Shown here one piece after another: positions 1-9,368 of a stretch of 10,098 nt of DNA. The first letter of the stretch is position 1. The number at the start of each line of letters is the position of its first letter. The translations under genes were made by a program, and so were the position numbers. The stretch lies in the NCBI GenBank assembly GCA_003024985.2, contig PXIH01S0036896.1; one strand, 5' to 3'. The notes under the pieces were generated by a model. That model did no database searches, was not told the DNA's origin, and worked only from the letters and a program-made list of their open reading frames with translations. The DNA is from Euperipatoides rowelli. Lineage: Eukaryota > Onychophora > Udeonychophora > Euonychophora > Peripatopsidae.

Positions 1-185
1 ATAATCTTCATCTTCACCATCATTTTCATAATCTTCATCATTTTCATAATCATCATATTCATCATCTTCATCATAATCTTCATCTTCACCATCATCAACT
101 TCATTATCACCATCATATACATCATCACCATCATCATATCTCCATCATGATATTCATCATCTTTATCTTCTTAATCATCATCATA

Positions 186-374
186 TTAATCTTCATCATT
201 TTCTTCATCTTTATCTTCATCTTTATCATCTTCAACATCATGATCATCTACATAATCATCATCTTCATCTACATCATCTTCATAATCATTATCATCTTCA
301 TATTCATCATCACAATCTTCATTGTCATATTCATCACCATCACTATCATATTCATCATCTTCAACATCATCCAC
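186..374 (-). other. Acidic open stretch, possible coding relic
   Basis: About 62 codons without a stop, reading Asp/Glu-rich with Tyr, Ser, Gly, Asn, Val, Lys and one Cys and His; it ends at a TAA at 186-188. A recognisably homologous peptide is encoded at 4299-4541, with shared DDEYDSDGD, YDNE and DYVDDHDVE stretches. There is no hydrophobic core, signal peptide or known domain. Bases beyond either end keep the repeat but shift phase. I do not call it a gene: a GAT/GAA repeat reads acidic by default, and no start signal is visible. Confidence 0.3.
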
Positions 375-939
375 ATTTCCATCTTCATCATATTCATATT
401 TATCATCATCTTCAACATCATATTCATCATCTTCATAATCATCACCATCATCATTATCACCACCATCATCAGCATCTTCATCATCACTTCATTATCATAA
501 TCATCATCACCTTCAACATCATCTTCATCATCTAAATCATTATCATCACCTTCATTATATTTATCATATTTATCCTATTAATCATATTCATTATCTTCAT
601 AATCATCATCATAGTCATGACATCATCATATTCATCACAATCATAATAATCTTTATCTTCATCACCATCATCATCACATTGATTACACCATCATCTTCAA
701 ATCATCATATACATCATCTTTATCATATTCATCTTCATCTACTTCATCATCATAATCTTCATAGTATTATTCATTATCATATTCATCATCTTCACCATAA
801 TCACATTCATTATCATTACCTTCATCATCACCATCTTCATATTCATCATATTTATCTTCCTTATCACATTCTTTATCATCATCATCATTATCATCATCTT
901 CAACTTAATCACCATATTCATTATTACCTTCATCACTTA

Positions 940-1089
940 ATAATCATCTTCATTATCATCATATTCATCATTAGCTTCATCTTTATCAACTTCAACACCA
1001 TCTTCATATTTATCACCATCATCATCTTCAACATCATTTCCAGCATCATCTTCATCACCATCTTCATCATCACCATCATCTTCATTATC
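940..1089 (-). other. Acidic stretch within a longer open frame
   Basis: The last 50 codons of a - strand open frame read acidic (Asp, Glu, Gly, Ala, Asn, Val, Lys, Tyr). Upstream, from about 1090 to 1401, the same frame reads Met/Lys-rich because the triplet register shifts by one near 1089. The acidic part has a close relative at 5040-5115, where DGVEV and ANDEYDDNEDD recur. The composition switch within one frame shows an indel, which argues against an intact protein. Confidence 0.25.
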
Positions 1090-1230
1090 CATCTTCATCA
1101 TCATCACCATCTTCATCACCAACATCATCACCTTTATCATCATCATTTCCAACATCATCATCATCTTCATCATAATCTTTATCTTATTCAGCAGCACAAT
1201 CTTTATCTTCATCATATTTATTATCTTTAT

Positions 1231-1290
1231 CATCTTCATAATTATATTCATCCTATTCATCATCTTCATAATTATCTTCATCCTATTCAT
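1231..1290. repeat. 30-base tandem duplication
   Basis: Units at 1231-1260 and 1261-1290 are identical except for A at 1246 against C at 1276. Each unit contains CATCTTCATAATTAT followed by TTCATCCTATTCAT. The near identity amid heavily diverged surroundings marks a recent event. The length is a multiple of three, so triplet phase is kept. Confidence 0.93.
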
Positions 1291-1759
1291 CATCATCATA
1301 ATCTTCATCACATTCATCAGCATCATCACCTTCATTATCACCTTAATCATCATCTTCATCATCTTGAAGATCATCATTATCACCTTCATTATCACCTTCA
1401 CCCCATCAACTTCATTATCACTTTCATCATCTTCACCATCAACATCATAACCATCTTCATCATCATCACCAACATCATCTTCATCAGAATTATCATCTTC
1501 ATCACAATTATTATCATCATCATTATCAGCTTCATCATTATCAATTTAAAATTCATCATTATATTCATAATCATATTCTTCTTAATCTTCATCATCTTCA
1601 TAATCATCTTCATTATCATCATCATTTTTATCACCATCATCATGATCATCATCAAATTCTTCATCTTCATCTTCATTACCATCATCTTTTTCTTCATTTT
1701 CATCACCATCATCATCATCATATCATCTTCAACACTTTCATCATCTTTATTATCATCAT

Positions 1760-3060
1760 TATCACCTTTATCATCTTCATAATATTCAGCATCACAATCT
1801 TCATCTTCCTTATCATAATCATCACCATCTTCATTATCACCCTCATCATTTTCAACATCATCTTCAACATAAGCTTCATTATCATCATCACCATCTTCAT
1901 CAACATCATCTCCACCATCATCAACTTTATCATTAATATCACCATCTTCATCACCCTCATCTTCAACATCAGCATCATCTTCCTCACCATCTTCATCACC
2001 ACTTTCATCTTCAACTTCATCTTAATCAGCATCATCTTCATTAGCAACATATTCTTCATTACCATATTCATCATCATCATCTTCACCATTTTCATCATCA
2101 CCATAATCTTCATCATATTAATCATATTCATCATATTAATCATCATCTTCAAGACAATCTTCATCTTTTTTATCTTCATCACCTTCATCAACTTTATTAT
2201 CACCCTCATCACCATCACCATATTCAACATCAGCTTCAACATCATCTTACTCATCTTAATCTTTATCTTCATCACCATCATCACTTTCATTTTTATCACC
2301 TACATCATCTTCATCAGCCTCATCTTCATTTTTAACATATTCATCATCTTTATTTTCATCTTTATTATATTCATCATTTTCATCATCCTCATCTTTATCT
2401 TCATCATACGCATCATCAGTACCATCATCATCTTCAACATATTCACCATCATTTTCATTTTCATCATCTTCCTCATCATCATATTCATCTTATCATCATC
2501 ATCACCATCATCTTCATCTTTATCATCATATTCATCATCAGCTTCATCACCTTCATTATCATTATCATCATTTTCATAACCATCACCATCATTTTCATCA
2601 TATTCATAATCACCATATTCATCATCATCGTCACTTCCATTATCATCAATTTCATCTTCATCATCATCCATATCATTATATTCATCATCAGCTTCATCAC
2701 CATCACCATATTTATCATATTCATATTGATAATCATCTTCATTATCATCATATTCATCATCACTTTCACTATCACCTTTACATTCTTCATCACTATCATC
2801 TTCATTATATTCATCATCTTATTAATCTTCATCATCACCATCTCCATCATCATCACCACTTTCATATTCCTCACCTTCATTATCAACAATCTTCATCATC
2901 TTCATATTTAACATATTCATCATCTTTATCATTTTCACCATCTTCATCATATTCATCATTAGCATCTTCAAGACAATCTTCGCCTTCCTTTTCATCTTCA
3001 CCTTCATCACCTTCATTATCACCCTCATCATAATCATCTTCAACATCAGCTTAAACATCT
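1760..3060. repeat. Diverged higher-order module recurring about three times
   Basis: A compound module recurs with CAATCT at 1795, 2155 and 2974, followed 45, 48 and 48 bases later by an ACCCTCATCA block at about 1839, 2202 and 3021. Each is then followed by a TTCAACATC(A/T) and AGCTT-type stretch. The second and third copies also share TTCAAGACAATCTTC just upstream. Spacing between modules is 360 and 819 bases. A weaker relative of the CAATCT part lies at 1197. This shows that the interval between the two copies of duplication A also grew by segmental duplication. No gene is visible here apart from acidic open-frame segments. Confidence 0.65.
2489..2671 (-). other. Acidic open stretch ending at a register shift
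   Basis: Sixty-one codons of Asp/Glu/Asn/Gly/Tyr-rich sequence, including the DNEGDE peptide that recurs in several other acidic stretches here. At about 2488 the register moves by one at CATCTTATCATC and the same frame becomes Met/Lys-rich. No domain is recognisable. It may be relic coding sequence or a passive product of the repeat. Confidence 0.28.
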
Positions 3061-3062
3061 TA

Positions 3063-3659
3063 ATCATGATCTTCATCACCATCTTCATCATCATTATCAC
3101 TTTCACCTTCATCATCAGCATTGTCGTCATCTTCATTATCAACATAATCATCATTTTCATCATTTTCATCTTTATCATCTTCATCATTTTCATCATCCTC
3201 ATCCTCTTTATCATCTTCATCATTTTCATCATCCTCATCCTCTTTATCAGCATCATCATCTTCATATTCATCATCATATTCATTATCATATTCATCATCA
3301 TTTTCTTCATCTACATCACATTCATAGTCATTATCTTCATCATCATCTTCATCTTTATCATCATATTCATCATCATTATCAGCTTCAATCTCACCTTCAG
3401 CATCTTCATCACTATCATCATAATCTTCATCACCATCCTCATCACTATCTTCATCCTCATCATCATCATTGTATTCATCATCTTTGTCACAACCATCATC
3501 ACTATCATCAGCATCAGCATTATCATCATATTCATCATCAGATTCAACATCATCATCTTTATCTTCATCATATTCATAATCAACTTCATTATCATCATCA
3601 TCACTGTCATTATCACCATTATCATATTTTTCACCATCATCATCTTCATCATTATCATC
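3063..3659 (-). other. Longest uninterrupted acidic frame, about 199 codons
   Basis: Reading - strand codons aligned to + triplets starting at multiples of three, there is no stop from 3659 down to 3063. TAA bounds it at 3660-3662 and at 3060-3062. The product would be overwhelmingly Asp and Glu with Tyr, Asn, Gly, Ser, Ala, Val and Lys and two isolated Cys. It contains no ATG, so no standard start is available inside it. Beyond the bounding TAA triplets the same acidic phase continues down to about 2886 and up to about 3722, where true register shifts occur. The 36-base duplication at 3171-3242 keeps this frame. Whether it was ever translated is unknown. Confidence 0.33.
3171..3242. repeat. 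Perfect 36-base tandem duplication
   Basis: Units 3171-3206 and 3207-3242 are identical as I read them. Each starts TTTATCATC and ends ATCCTCATCCTC. A third partial unit starts with TTTATCA at 3243. On the - strand acidic phase this doubles a 12-residue Asp/Glu/Asn/Lys peptide without shifting the frame. It is the cleanest young duplication in the window. Confidence 0.95.
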
Positions 3660-3662
3660 TTA

Positions 3663-4256
3663 ATTGTCTTCATCATCATCTTTGTCATCTTCATATTCAT
3701 CATCATCTTTATTATAATCATATCATAATCATCTTCATCATAGTCACCTTCATTATCATCATAATCATCTTCATAATCATCATCTACATCTACATTATCT
3801 TCATCCTCTTCATCATCATCTTCATCCTCTTCATCATCAGCTTCATAATCATCTTTATTATCATCATATTCATCATCACCTTCATTGCCACTTTCATCAT
3901 AATCATCTTCATTTTAATCATAATCTTCATCATATTCATCTTCATCATTATGATCATTTTAATCAATCATTACCCTCATCTTCATCATCATCACCACCAT
4001 CAGCATCATCATCATTACTTATCAACATCATATTCATCATCAACTTCAACATCATCTTCATCATCATCATCTTTATCATATTCTTCATCTTCATATACAT
4101 CTTCATCATCATAATCTTTATCATCATATTAATCACCATTGCCATCATCTTCATATTTATCATCTTTATCATGTTCATTATCTTCATCATTTTCATAATC
4201 ATCATCATCATCATAATCAACTTCATTTTCACCATCATCATATTCATCATCACCAT
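3663..4256. repeat. Generic interrupted repeat before duplication A right copy
   Basis: Apart from the 21-base duplication at 3799-3840 and a short acidic - strand stretch at about 3963-4016, this stretch holds only the background ATC/TTC repeat with scattered TTA, ATA and ACC variants. A phase break is visible near 3722, where ATCATATCATAATC shifts the triplet register. I see no gene or RNA. Confidence 0.8.
3799..3840. repeat. 21-base tandem duplication
   Basis: Units 3799-3819 and 3820-3840 match except for the last base (T against G). Each has the form CTTCATCCTCTTCATCATCA. This is another local event whose length is a multiple of three. Confidence 0.9.
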
Positions 4257-4301
4257 CATCATATCTCCATCATCATATTCATCATCTTTATCATCATATT
4301 A

Positions 4302-4541
4302 ATCTTCATCATTTTCTTCATCTTTATCTTCATCTTCATCTTTATCATCTTCTTCAACATCATGATCATCTACATAATCTTCATCTACATCATTTTCATA
4401 ATCACTATCATCATATTCATCATCACCATCTTCTTCATTGTCATATTCATCATCACCATCACTATCATATTCATCATCTTCATCATCCACATTTTCATCT
4501 TCACCATCATTATCTCTACCATCATCCGCATTTTCATCACC
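4302..4541 (-). other. Acidic open stretch homologous to 186-374
   Basis: About 80 codons without a stop, bounded by TAA at 4299-4301 and TGA at 4542-4544. It shares long blocks with the 186-374 reading, including DYVDDHDVE and a terminal KDEENDED. The only in-frame start I see is a GTG at 4488-4490, which means little in a eukaryote. Differences between the two copies are mostly whole-triplet changes, which keeps the acidic phase. Confidence 0.32.
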
Positions 4542-5286
4542 TCATTATCATAATCATCATCTTCTTCAACATCATCTTCATCATCATCAGCACCATCATC
4601 ATCTTTATCATATTCATCATCATCTAAATCATTATCATCACCTTCATTATATTTATCATCTTTATCCTATTAATCATATTCATTATCTTCATAATCATCA
4701 TCATAGTCATCATCATATTCATCACAATCATAATAATCTTTATCTTCATCACCATCATCACAGTGATTATCACCTTCATCATCTTCAAATCATATTCATC
4801 TTCATATCATCTTCTTTATCATCTTCATTTATTCATCTTCATCTACTTCATCATAATCTTCATAGTCATATTCATTATATTCATCATCATCACCATAATC
4901 ACATTCATCATCATCAATTTCACCTTCATCACCATCTTCATCATATTCATCATATTTACCTTCCTTATCACATTCTTTATCATCATCATCTTCAACTTAA
5001 TCACCATATCCATTATCACCTTTCTCACTTTATAATCATCATCATCTTCATTATCATCATATTCATCATTAGCGTCATCGTTATTAACTTCAACACCATC
5101 GTCGTATTTATCACAATCACCACCTTCATTATCACCATCAGCATCTTCAACATCATCATTTTCAGCATCATCTTCATCACCATCTTCATCACCATCATCT
5201 TCATTATCATATTCATCATCATCACCATCTTCATCACCATCATCATCTTTATCATCATTTTCAACATCATCTTTATCTTCATTATC

Positions 5287-5334
5287 ATCATTCTTATCAT
5301 CTTCATAATCATCATTCTTATCATCTTCATAATC
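5287..5334. repeat. Perfect 24-base tandem duplication
   Basis: Units 5287-5310 and 5311-5334 are identical as read, each starting ATCATTCTTATC and ending TTCATAATC. It lies inside the right copy of duplication A and the corresponding part of the left copy does not show it, so it arose after that duplication. Confidence 0.92.
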
Positions 5335-5389
5335 ATCTTCCTTATATTAATAATCTTCATCAACTTCATCCTATTCATCACCACCATCA

Positions 5390-6390
5390 TAATCACCATC
5401 ATTACATTCATTATCATCATTTTCATAATCTTCATCACCATCATCATCATCTTAATCCTCATCAATATAAACTTCATCATTTTTATCATCTTCATCATTA
5501 TCATATTCATCATATTCATCCTCCTCCTTCTTATCTTCATTATCTTCATTATCACCATCACCTTCAACATCATCTTCTACATAAGCTTCATCATCTTTAT
5601 CATATCTTAATCTTCATCATCATCACCATCATCACTTTCATCTTCATCTTTATTGTCAACATAATCTTCTTCTTCATCATATTCATCATCTTTATCTTAT
5701 TCAACTTAATATTTTTCATCATATTCATAATTTTCATCATCACCATCTTCATCATCATATTCATCATCATCTTCAAAACATTCATCTTTCTTATCATCTT
5801 CAACATCATCACCACCATCATCATCATCAACTTTATCATCATCATCATCACCCTCATTATCACCCTCATCTTCATCATCATCTTCAACATCATCTTCAAC
5901 ATCAGCATCATCTTCCTCAACATCTTCACCACCACCACCATCATCATCTTCATCAGCATCGTCATCATCTTCATTTCAACATAATGGTCATAATCTTCAT
6001 TTTCATCATCCTTATATTCATCATCTTCATCCTATTCATCTTTATCATCATCCTCATCATCTCATCACATTCATCATCATTTTTATCTTCATCTTCATCA
6101 TATCTTCATCATCTTCATTTTCATCATAATCAACATCACCATCATCTTCATTATCATCATATTCATCATCTTCACTTTCATTATCACCATAATCATCATA
6201 CCTTCATCAACATCATCATCTTCTTCATTATCATCTTTGACATCATCATATTCATTATCAACATCATCTTCATCATCAGCTTCATGTCATCATCACCAGC
6301 ATCTTCATTTTATTCATTGTCTACATCAACATTTTTATCATCAAATTATTCATTTTCATCATCTTTATCATAATCTTCATCATAGTCATC
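5390..6390. repeat. Generic interrupted repeat with an ACC run
   Basis: Background ATC/TTC repeat. Notable points are AAGCTT at 5583, a cluster of TTCTTCTTC-like pyrimidine runs near 5665 and near 5520, and the longest ACC run seen, four units at 5928-5939. The ACC run reads as Gly or Val homopolymer on the - strand depending on phase. The phase changes repeatedly, so no long acidic open frame survives. I see no gene. Confidence 0.75.
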
Positions 6391-6740
6391 TTAATCATTA
6401 TCATCTTCATCATGATCATTTTCATAATCATCATCTTCATAATCATCTTCATTATCATATTTATCATCATTGTCACCTTCATAATCTTCATCATCATCAT
6501 TACCTTCATCATATTCATCATCACCATCATATTTATCATCTTCACATTATCTTCATAATCATTATCATCTTCATCATGATCATCTTCATAATCATCTACA
6601 TCATCATCATCTTCATAATCATCTTCATTATCATATTTATCATCATTGTCACCTTCATAATCATCATCATTACCTTCATCCTATCCATCATCACCATCAT
6701 ATTTATTATCTTATCATCTTCATAATCATTATCATCTTCA
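6391..6740. repeat. Tandem repeat with 164-176 base unit
   Basis: Two consecutive units and the start of a third share AATCATTATCATCTTCATCAT (split here by position: about 6393, 6560 and 6725), then TGATCA at 6413 and 6577, then TTATCATATTTATCATCATTG leading to TGTCACC at 6471 and 6647. The offset is 164 at the first landmark and 176 at the second, because the second unit holds a 12-base insertion near 6595. Both units then carry CATCATCACCATCATATTTAT. The third unit ends in ATTATAATAACC near 6745 and degenerates. Confidence 0.88.
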
Positions 6741-6745
6741 TCATT

Positions 6746-7330
6746 ATAATAACCTTCTTAATCATCACCTTCATCTTTACCATCATCATTATTACCTTCA
6801 TCAGCATCTTCATTACTTCATTATCAACATCATATTCATCATTTCTTTCAGCATCATCTTAATCATCATCATCTTTATCATATTCATCATCATCATCATA
6901 ATCTTCATTACATTTATCATATTTATCTTCATATTCATCATCATATTCATTATCTTCATTATCGCCATCTTCATAATCATATTCATCAGCATCTTCATAA
7001 TAGTAATCTTCATTATCTTCATCACCATCATCACATTTATTATTTTCATCATCTTCAACATCTTATTCATAATCTTCATCATCTTCATCTTTAGCATCAG
7101 CTTTATCATCTTAATTATCACCATCTTCATCATCTTCAACATAATCACCATATTCATCATCTTCAACATCATCTTCATCACCTTTATCATCATCTTCATA
7201 ATCTTCATTACCATCATCTTCTTCATCAGCAATTTCATCATCACCTTCAACATCATCTTCCTTATCTTCATATTTGTCAATATCTTTATCATATTCATCA
7301 TCATCTATATCATATTCATTTTCATACATC
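6746..7330. repeat. Generic interrupted repeat carrying an acidic open stretch
   Basis: Background repeat with no obvious local unit. On the - strand, 7114-7326 reads as an uninterrupted acidic stretch and is listed separately. A CATTATCGCC at about 6957 supplies one of the few CG dinucleotides. No RNA gene or regulatory site is visible. Confidence 0.75.
7114..7326 (-). other. Acidic open stretch, about 71 codons
   Basis: Reads Asp/Glu-rich with Tyr, Asn, Ile, Val, Lys, Gly and Ala, starting YENEYD and ending DGDN. Upstream, from 7374 to 7327, the same frame is Met/Lys-rich, so a register change sits near 7326 at CATTTTCATACATC. It ends at a TAA near 7111. No known domain or motif is present. 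Confidence 0.28.
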
Positions 7331-7445
7331 TTCATCATATTAATCATCTTCATCTTTAGCATCTTCATATTCATGGAGTCTCTTCATCATATTAATCATC
7401 ATCATTATCATCTTCATCTTTAGCATATTCATATTATTGGAGCAT
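7331..7445. repeat. Tandem pair marked by GGAG
   Basis: Two units start with TTCATCATATTAATCATC at 7331 and 7383, pass through CATCTTCATCTTTAGCAT and end in GGAG at 7375-7378 and 7439-7442. The offset grows from 52 to 64 because the second unit has 12 extra bases. GGAG is conspicuous because + strand G is otherwise nearly always single. Its presence in both units shows that it arose before this duplication. Confidence 0.87.
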
Positions 7446-7970
7446 CTTCATCATCTTCAGCATCTTCACCGTCCTCATCATCTTCACCATCTTCATCAGC
7501 ATCTTGATTATCATCAACATCTTCAGCATCATCATCATCTTCAGCTTCATTGTCTCAGCATTATATTTATCATCATATTTATCTTTATCATCTACACATC
7601 ATTTTCATAATTTCCATCATAGTCATCTTCATTATCATTTTCATCATCAACATTTTCATAATCATCTTTATGATCATTAAATTCATCATATTCATCATCA
7701 TCTTCATAATAATCTTCATTATCATTATATTTATTATTATCATCATCTTCATATTTATCTTCATCATTTTCATTTTCATCATCTTCTACATTATCCTTTT
7801 CACATCTTCATATTTATCTTCATCATTATCATATTCATCTTAATCATCACCTTCATTTTCATCAACTTTATCATCTTCATCAATTTCATCATCTTGATCA
7901 TCATCTTCATCATCATCACTATATCATATTCATCATCTTCATCAGCATCTTCATCTTCATTATCAACATC
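7446..7970. repeat. Generic repeat, locally richer in AGC triplets
   Basis: From 7443 to about 7560 the tract contains an unusual density of AGC triplets plus one CCGTCC and one TTGATT, so + strand G is more frequent than elsewhere. After 7560 it returns to the usual background. A TGATCA lies at 7671 and another at 7895. No gene, promoter or RNA is visible. Confidence 0.7.
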
Positions 7971-8394
7971 ATATTAATCATCAGCTTCATCATTTTCATC
8001 ACCTTCACTATCATCATCTTCATTCTATTCATTGGCTTCATCATCTTTATCATCTGCATCATCATAATCATCACCATCTTCATCTTTATCATCTTCATTT
8101 TTATCATATTCATCATTTTCATAATCATCTTCATATTCATCATCATAATCATCACTTTCATTATCACCTTTTTCATCATCATCACCTTATCATTATCTTC
8201 ATCGTCTTCAGTATATTCATCATCTTCAACATCTTCATATTCACCATCATCTTCATCTAAATTATCATCATATTCATCATCACCACCTTCATTATCACCA
8301 TCTTCATCATCACCTTCATCATTGTCATCTTCATCATCATCTTCATATTCATCATAATCATTTTCATTATCATCATCTTCATATATTCATATTT

Positions 8395-8450
8395 ATCATT
8401 ATCAACTTCATCATATTCATATTCATCATTATCAACTTCATCATATTCAT
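8395..8450. repeat. 30-base-period tandem duplication
   Basis: The 26-base stretch at 8395-8420 recurs exactly at 8425-8450, giving a 30-base period. Each begins ATCATTATCAACTTC and ends ATATTCAT. It falls within the part of duplication B's left copy that is missing from the right copy. Confidence 0.93.
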
Positions 8451-8566
8451 CATTTTCATCATCTTCATCTTCATCATCACCACCATAATCTTTATCATCA
8501 TATTCCTCATCATCTTCATCATTATCATGATCATATTCATCTTTATCATCATCACCTTAAACATCA

Positions 8567-8734
8567 TTTTCTTTTATCATATTTATTATCATCATAATCT
8601 TCATCATACTTATCATCTTCATCATAATCCTCATCATATTCATCACCACCATCATTTTCATCTTCATCATATTCATTGTCATAATCATATTCATCATCAT
8701 CATAATCTTCACCATCATCTTCACCTTCATTATC
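8567..8734 (-). other. Acidic open stretch, about 56 codons
   Basis: Asp/Glu/Tyr-rich reading that begins DNEGEDDGEDY, repeats DEDYD-type peptides and ends in Lys-Arg-Lys. Register shifts at the CACGCATC near 8735 turn the upstream part of the frame Met/Lys-rich. The segment falls inside duplication B, whose other copy has a related but differently broken reading near 9830-9962. Treated as relic or passive repeat reading. Confidence 0.28.
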
Positions 8735-8800
8735 ACGCATCATCACCATCATTATCTTCAACATCATCATCTTCATCACCATCTTTATCATCACCTTCAT

Positions 8801-9368
8801 TATCTTCAACATCATTTATATATCATCTTCATCAACATCATCATCACCTTCATCTTTATCATTATCATCTTTATCACCATCATCTTTATCATTTTTATCA
8901 TCTTCATCATCTTAATCATCATCATTTTCATCACTTTCATTATCACCATCATCATCAGCAACATCATCTTCATCACCATCTTCATATTCATCACCATAAT
9001 ATTCATCATATTTATCATTACTTTCATTACCATCACATTCATCACCTACATCACCTTCATCATATTCATCATCACTATCTTCATAATCTTCATATTTATC
9101 ATCTACATCATATTCATGTTCATCATCTTCATCATTTTCATCATCATCATTAGAATCTTCATTATAATATTCATCATCTTCAACATCATTTTAATTTTCA
9201 TCATCATCATTTTCACATCTTCATCCTTATCATATTCATCATCTTATTCATCAACTTCATCATCTTCATCAATTTCCTCTTCATCTTAATCATCACCTTC
9301 ATTATCACCTTCATTATCACCTTTATCATCATCTTCATCATCACCTTCATAATATTCATCTACATTAT
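8801..9368. repeat. Generic interrupted repeat between B copies
   Basis: Background ATC/TTC repeat with several CACCTTCATTATC blocks (9294-9320 shows three in succession). The + strand reads His/Leu-rich and the - strand Met/Lys-rich in one phase, as expected from CAT and ATG triplets. No feature beyond the repeat is visible. Confidence 0.75.

Larger units (their letters stand above)
136..1290. repeat. Long duplication A, left copy
   Basis: This segment matches 4257-5380 in the same orientation. Shared rare landmarks appear in the same order: an ATCTCCATC break near 142, the TGATCA at 241, the TCTAAATC at 531, CCTATTAATC near 574, ATAGTCAT near 611 and TTAGC at 971. The offset is 4113 bases near the start, 4092 at 531-617 and 4098 near 971, so small indels have accumulated since duplication. 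The stretch 531-617 differs from 4623-4709 at only one base that I could see. The right boundary is uncertain because similarity fades into the general repeat. A HindIII-type AAGCTT at 1871 and another at 5583 may extend the homology, with a changed offset of 3712. Confidence 0.85.
4257..5380. repeat. Long duplication A, right copy
   Basis: Second copy of the segment at 136-1290, recognised by the same order of rare landmarks: ATCTCCATC near 4264, TGATCA at 4363, TCTAAATC at 4623, CCTATTAATC near 4666, ATAGTCAT near 4703 and TTAGC at 5069. It differs by triplet-scale indels and substitutions. A cluster of + strand G residues at 5074, 5080, 5101 and 5104 is absent from the left copy. The acidic - strand phase is kept across this duplication: both copies read DGVEV flanked by Asp/Lys/Tyr and then ANDEYDDNEDD. 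The right edge is approximate. Confidence 0.85.
7971..8800. repeat. Long duplication B, left copy
   Basis: This segment matches about 9369-10015 in direct orientation. Shared landmarks in order are ATTAATCATCAGCTTCATC near 7972, ATTGGC at 8031, CTAAATTATC at 8257, CACCTTAAACATC near 8553, a TTTTATCATATTTATT-like tract, TCCTCATCATATTCATCACC near 8627 and a CATCATC/TTCAACATCATC block after 8735. The offset is 1402 at the first landmarks, 1389 at 8257 and 1210 at 8554. About 180 bases present here between 8300 and 8550 are therefore missing from the right copy. That extra part includes the 30-base tandem duplication at 8395-8450. Confidence 0.8.

Noticed and set aside
679-1782. His/Leu and Ile/Phe-rich + strand frame as a membrane or metal-binding protein
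   Set aside because: CAT/CTT and ATC/TTC triplets give His/Leu and Ile/Phe by default. Composition switches abruptly where the triplet register shifts, so no real protein is indicated.
1398-2299. Met/Lys-rich - strand open frames as genes
   Set aside because: These read ATG and AAG triplets of the same repeat one register away from the acidic phase. Dozens of consecutive Met residues are not protein-like, and similar frames occur everywhere in the window.
2886-3722. Ciliate-type code with TAA read as glutamine
   Set aside because: Reading through TAA lengthens the acidic phase, but TAA is the stop most easily reached from GAA and true register shifts remain at about 2885 and 3722. There is no independent sign of such a code.
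7375-7442. GGAG as ribosome binding sites
   Set aside because: No + strand ATG or sensible frame follows at proper distance, and the motif is duplicated with its repeat unit.
241-8533. Recurring TGATCA palindromes (241, 1643, 3951, 4363, 6413, 6577, 7671, 7895, 8528) as regulatory sites
   Set aside because: They arise from one base change in CATCATCATC, have irregular spacing, and some recur only because their segment was duplicated.
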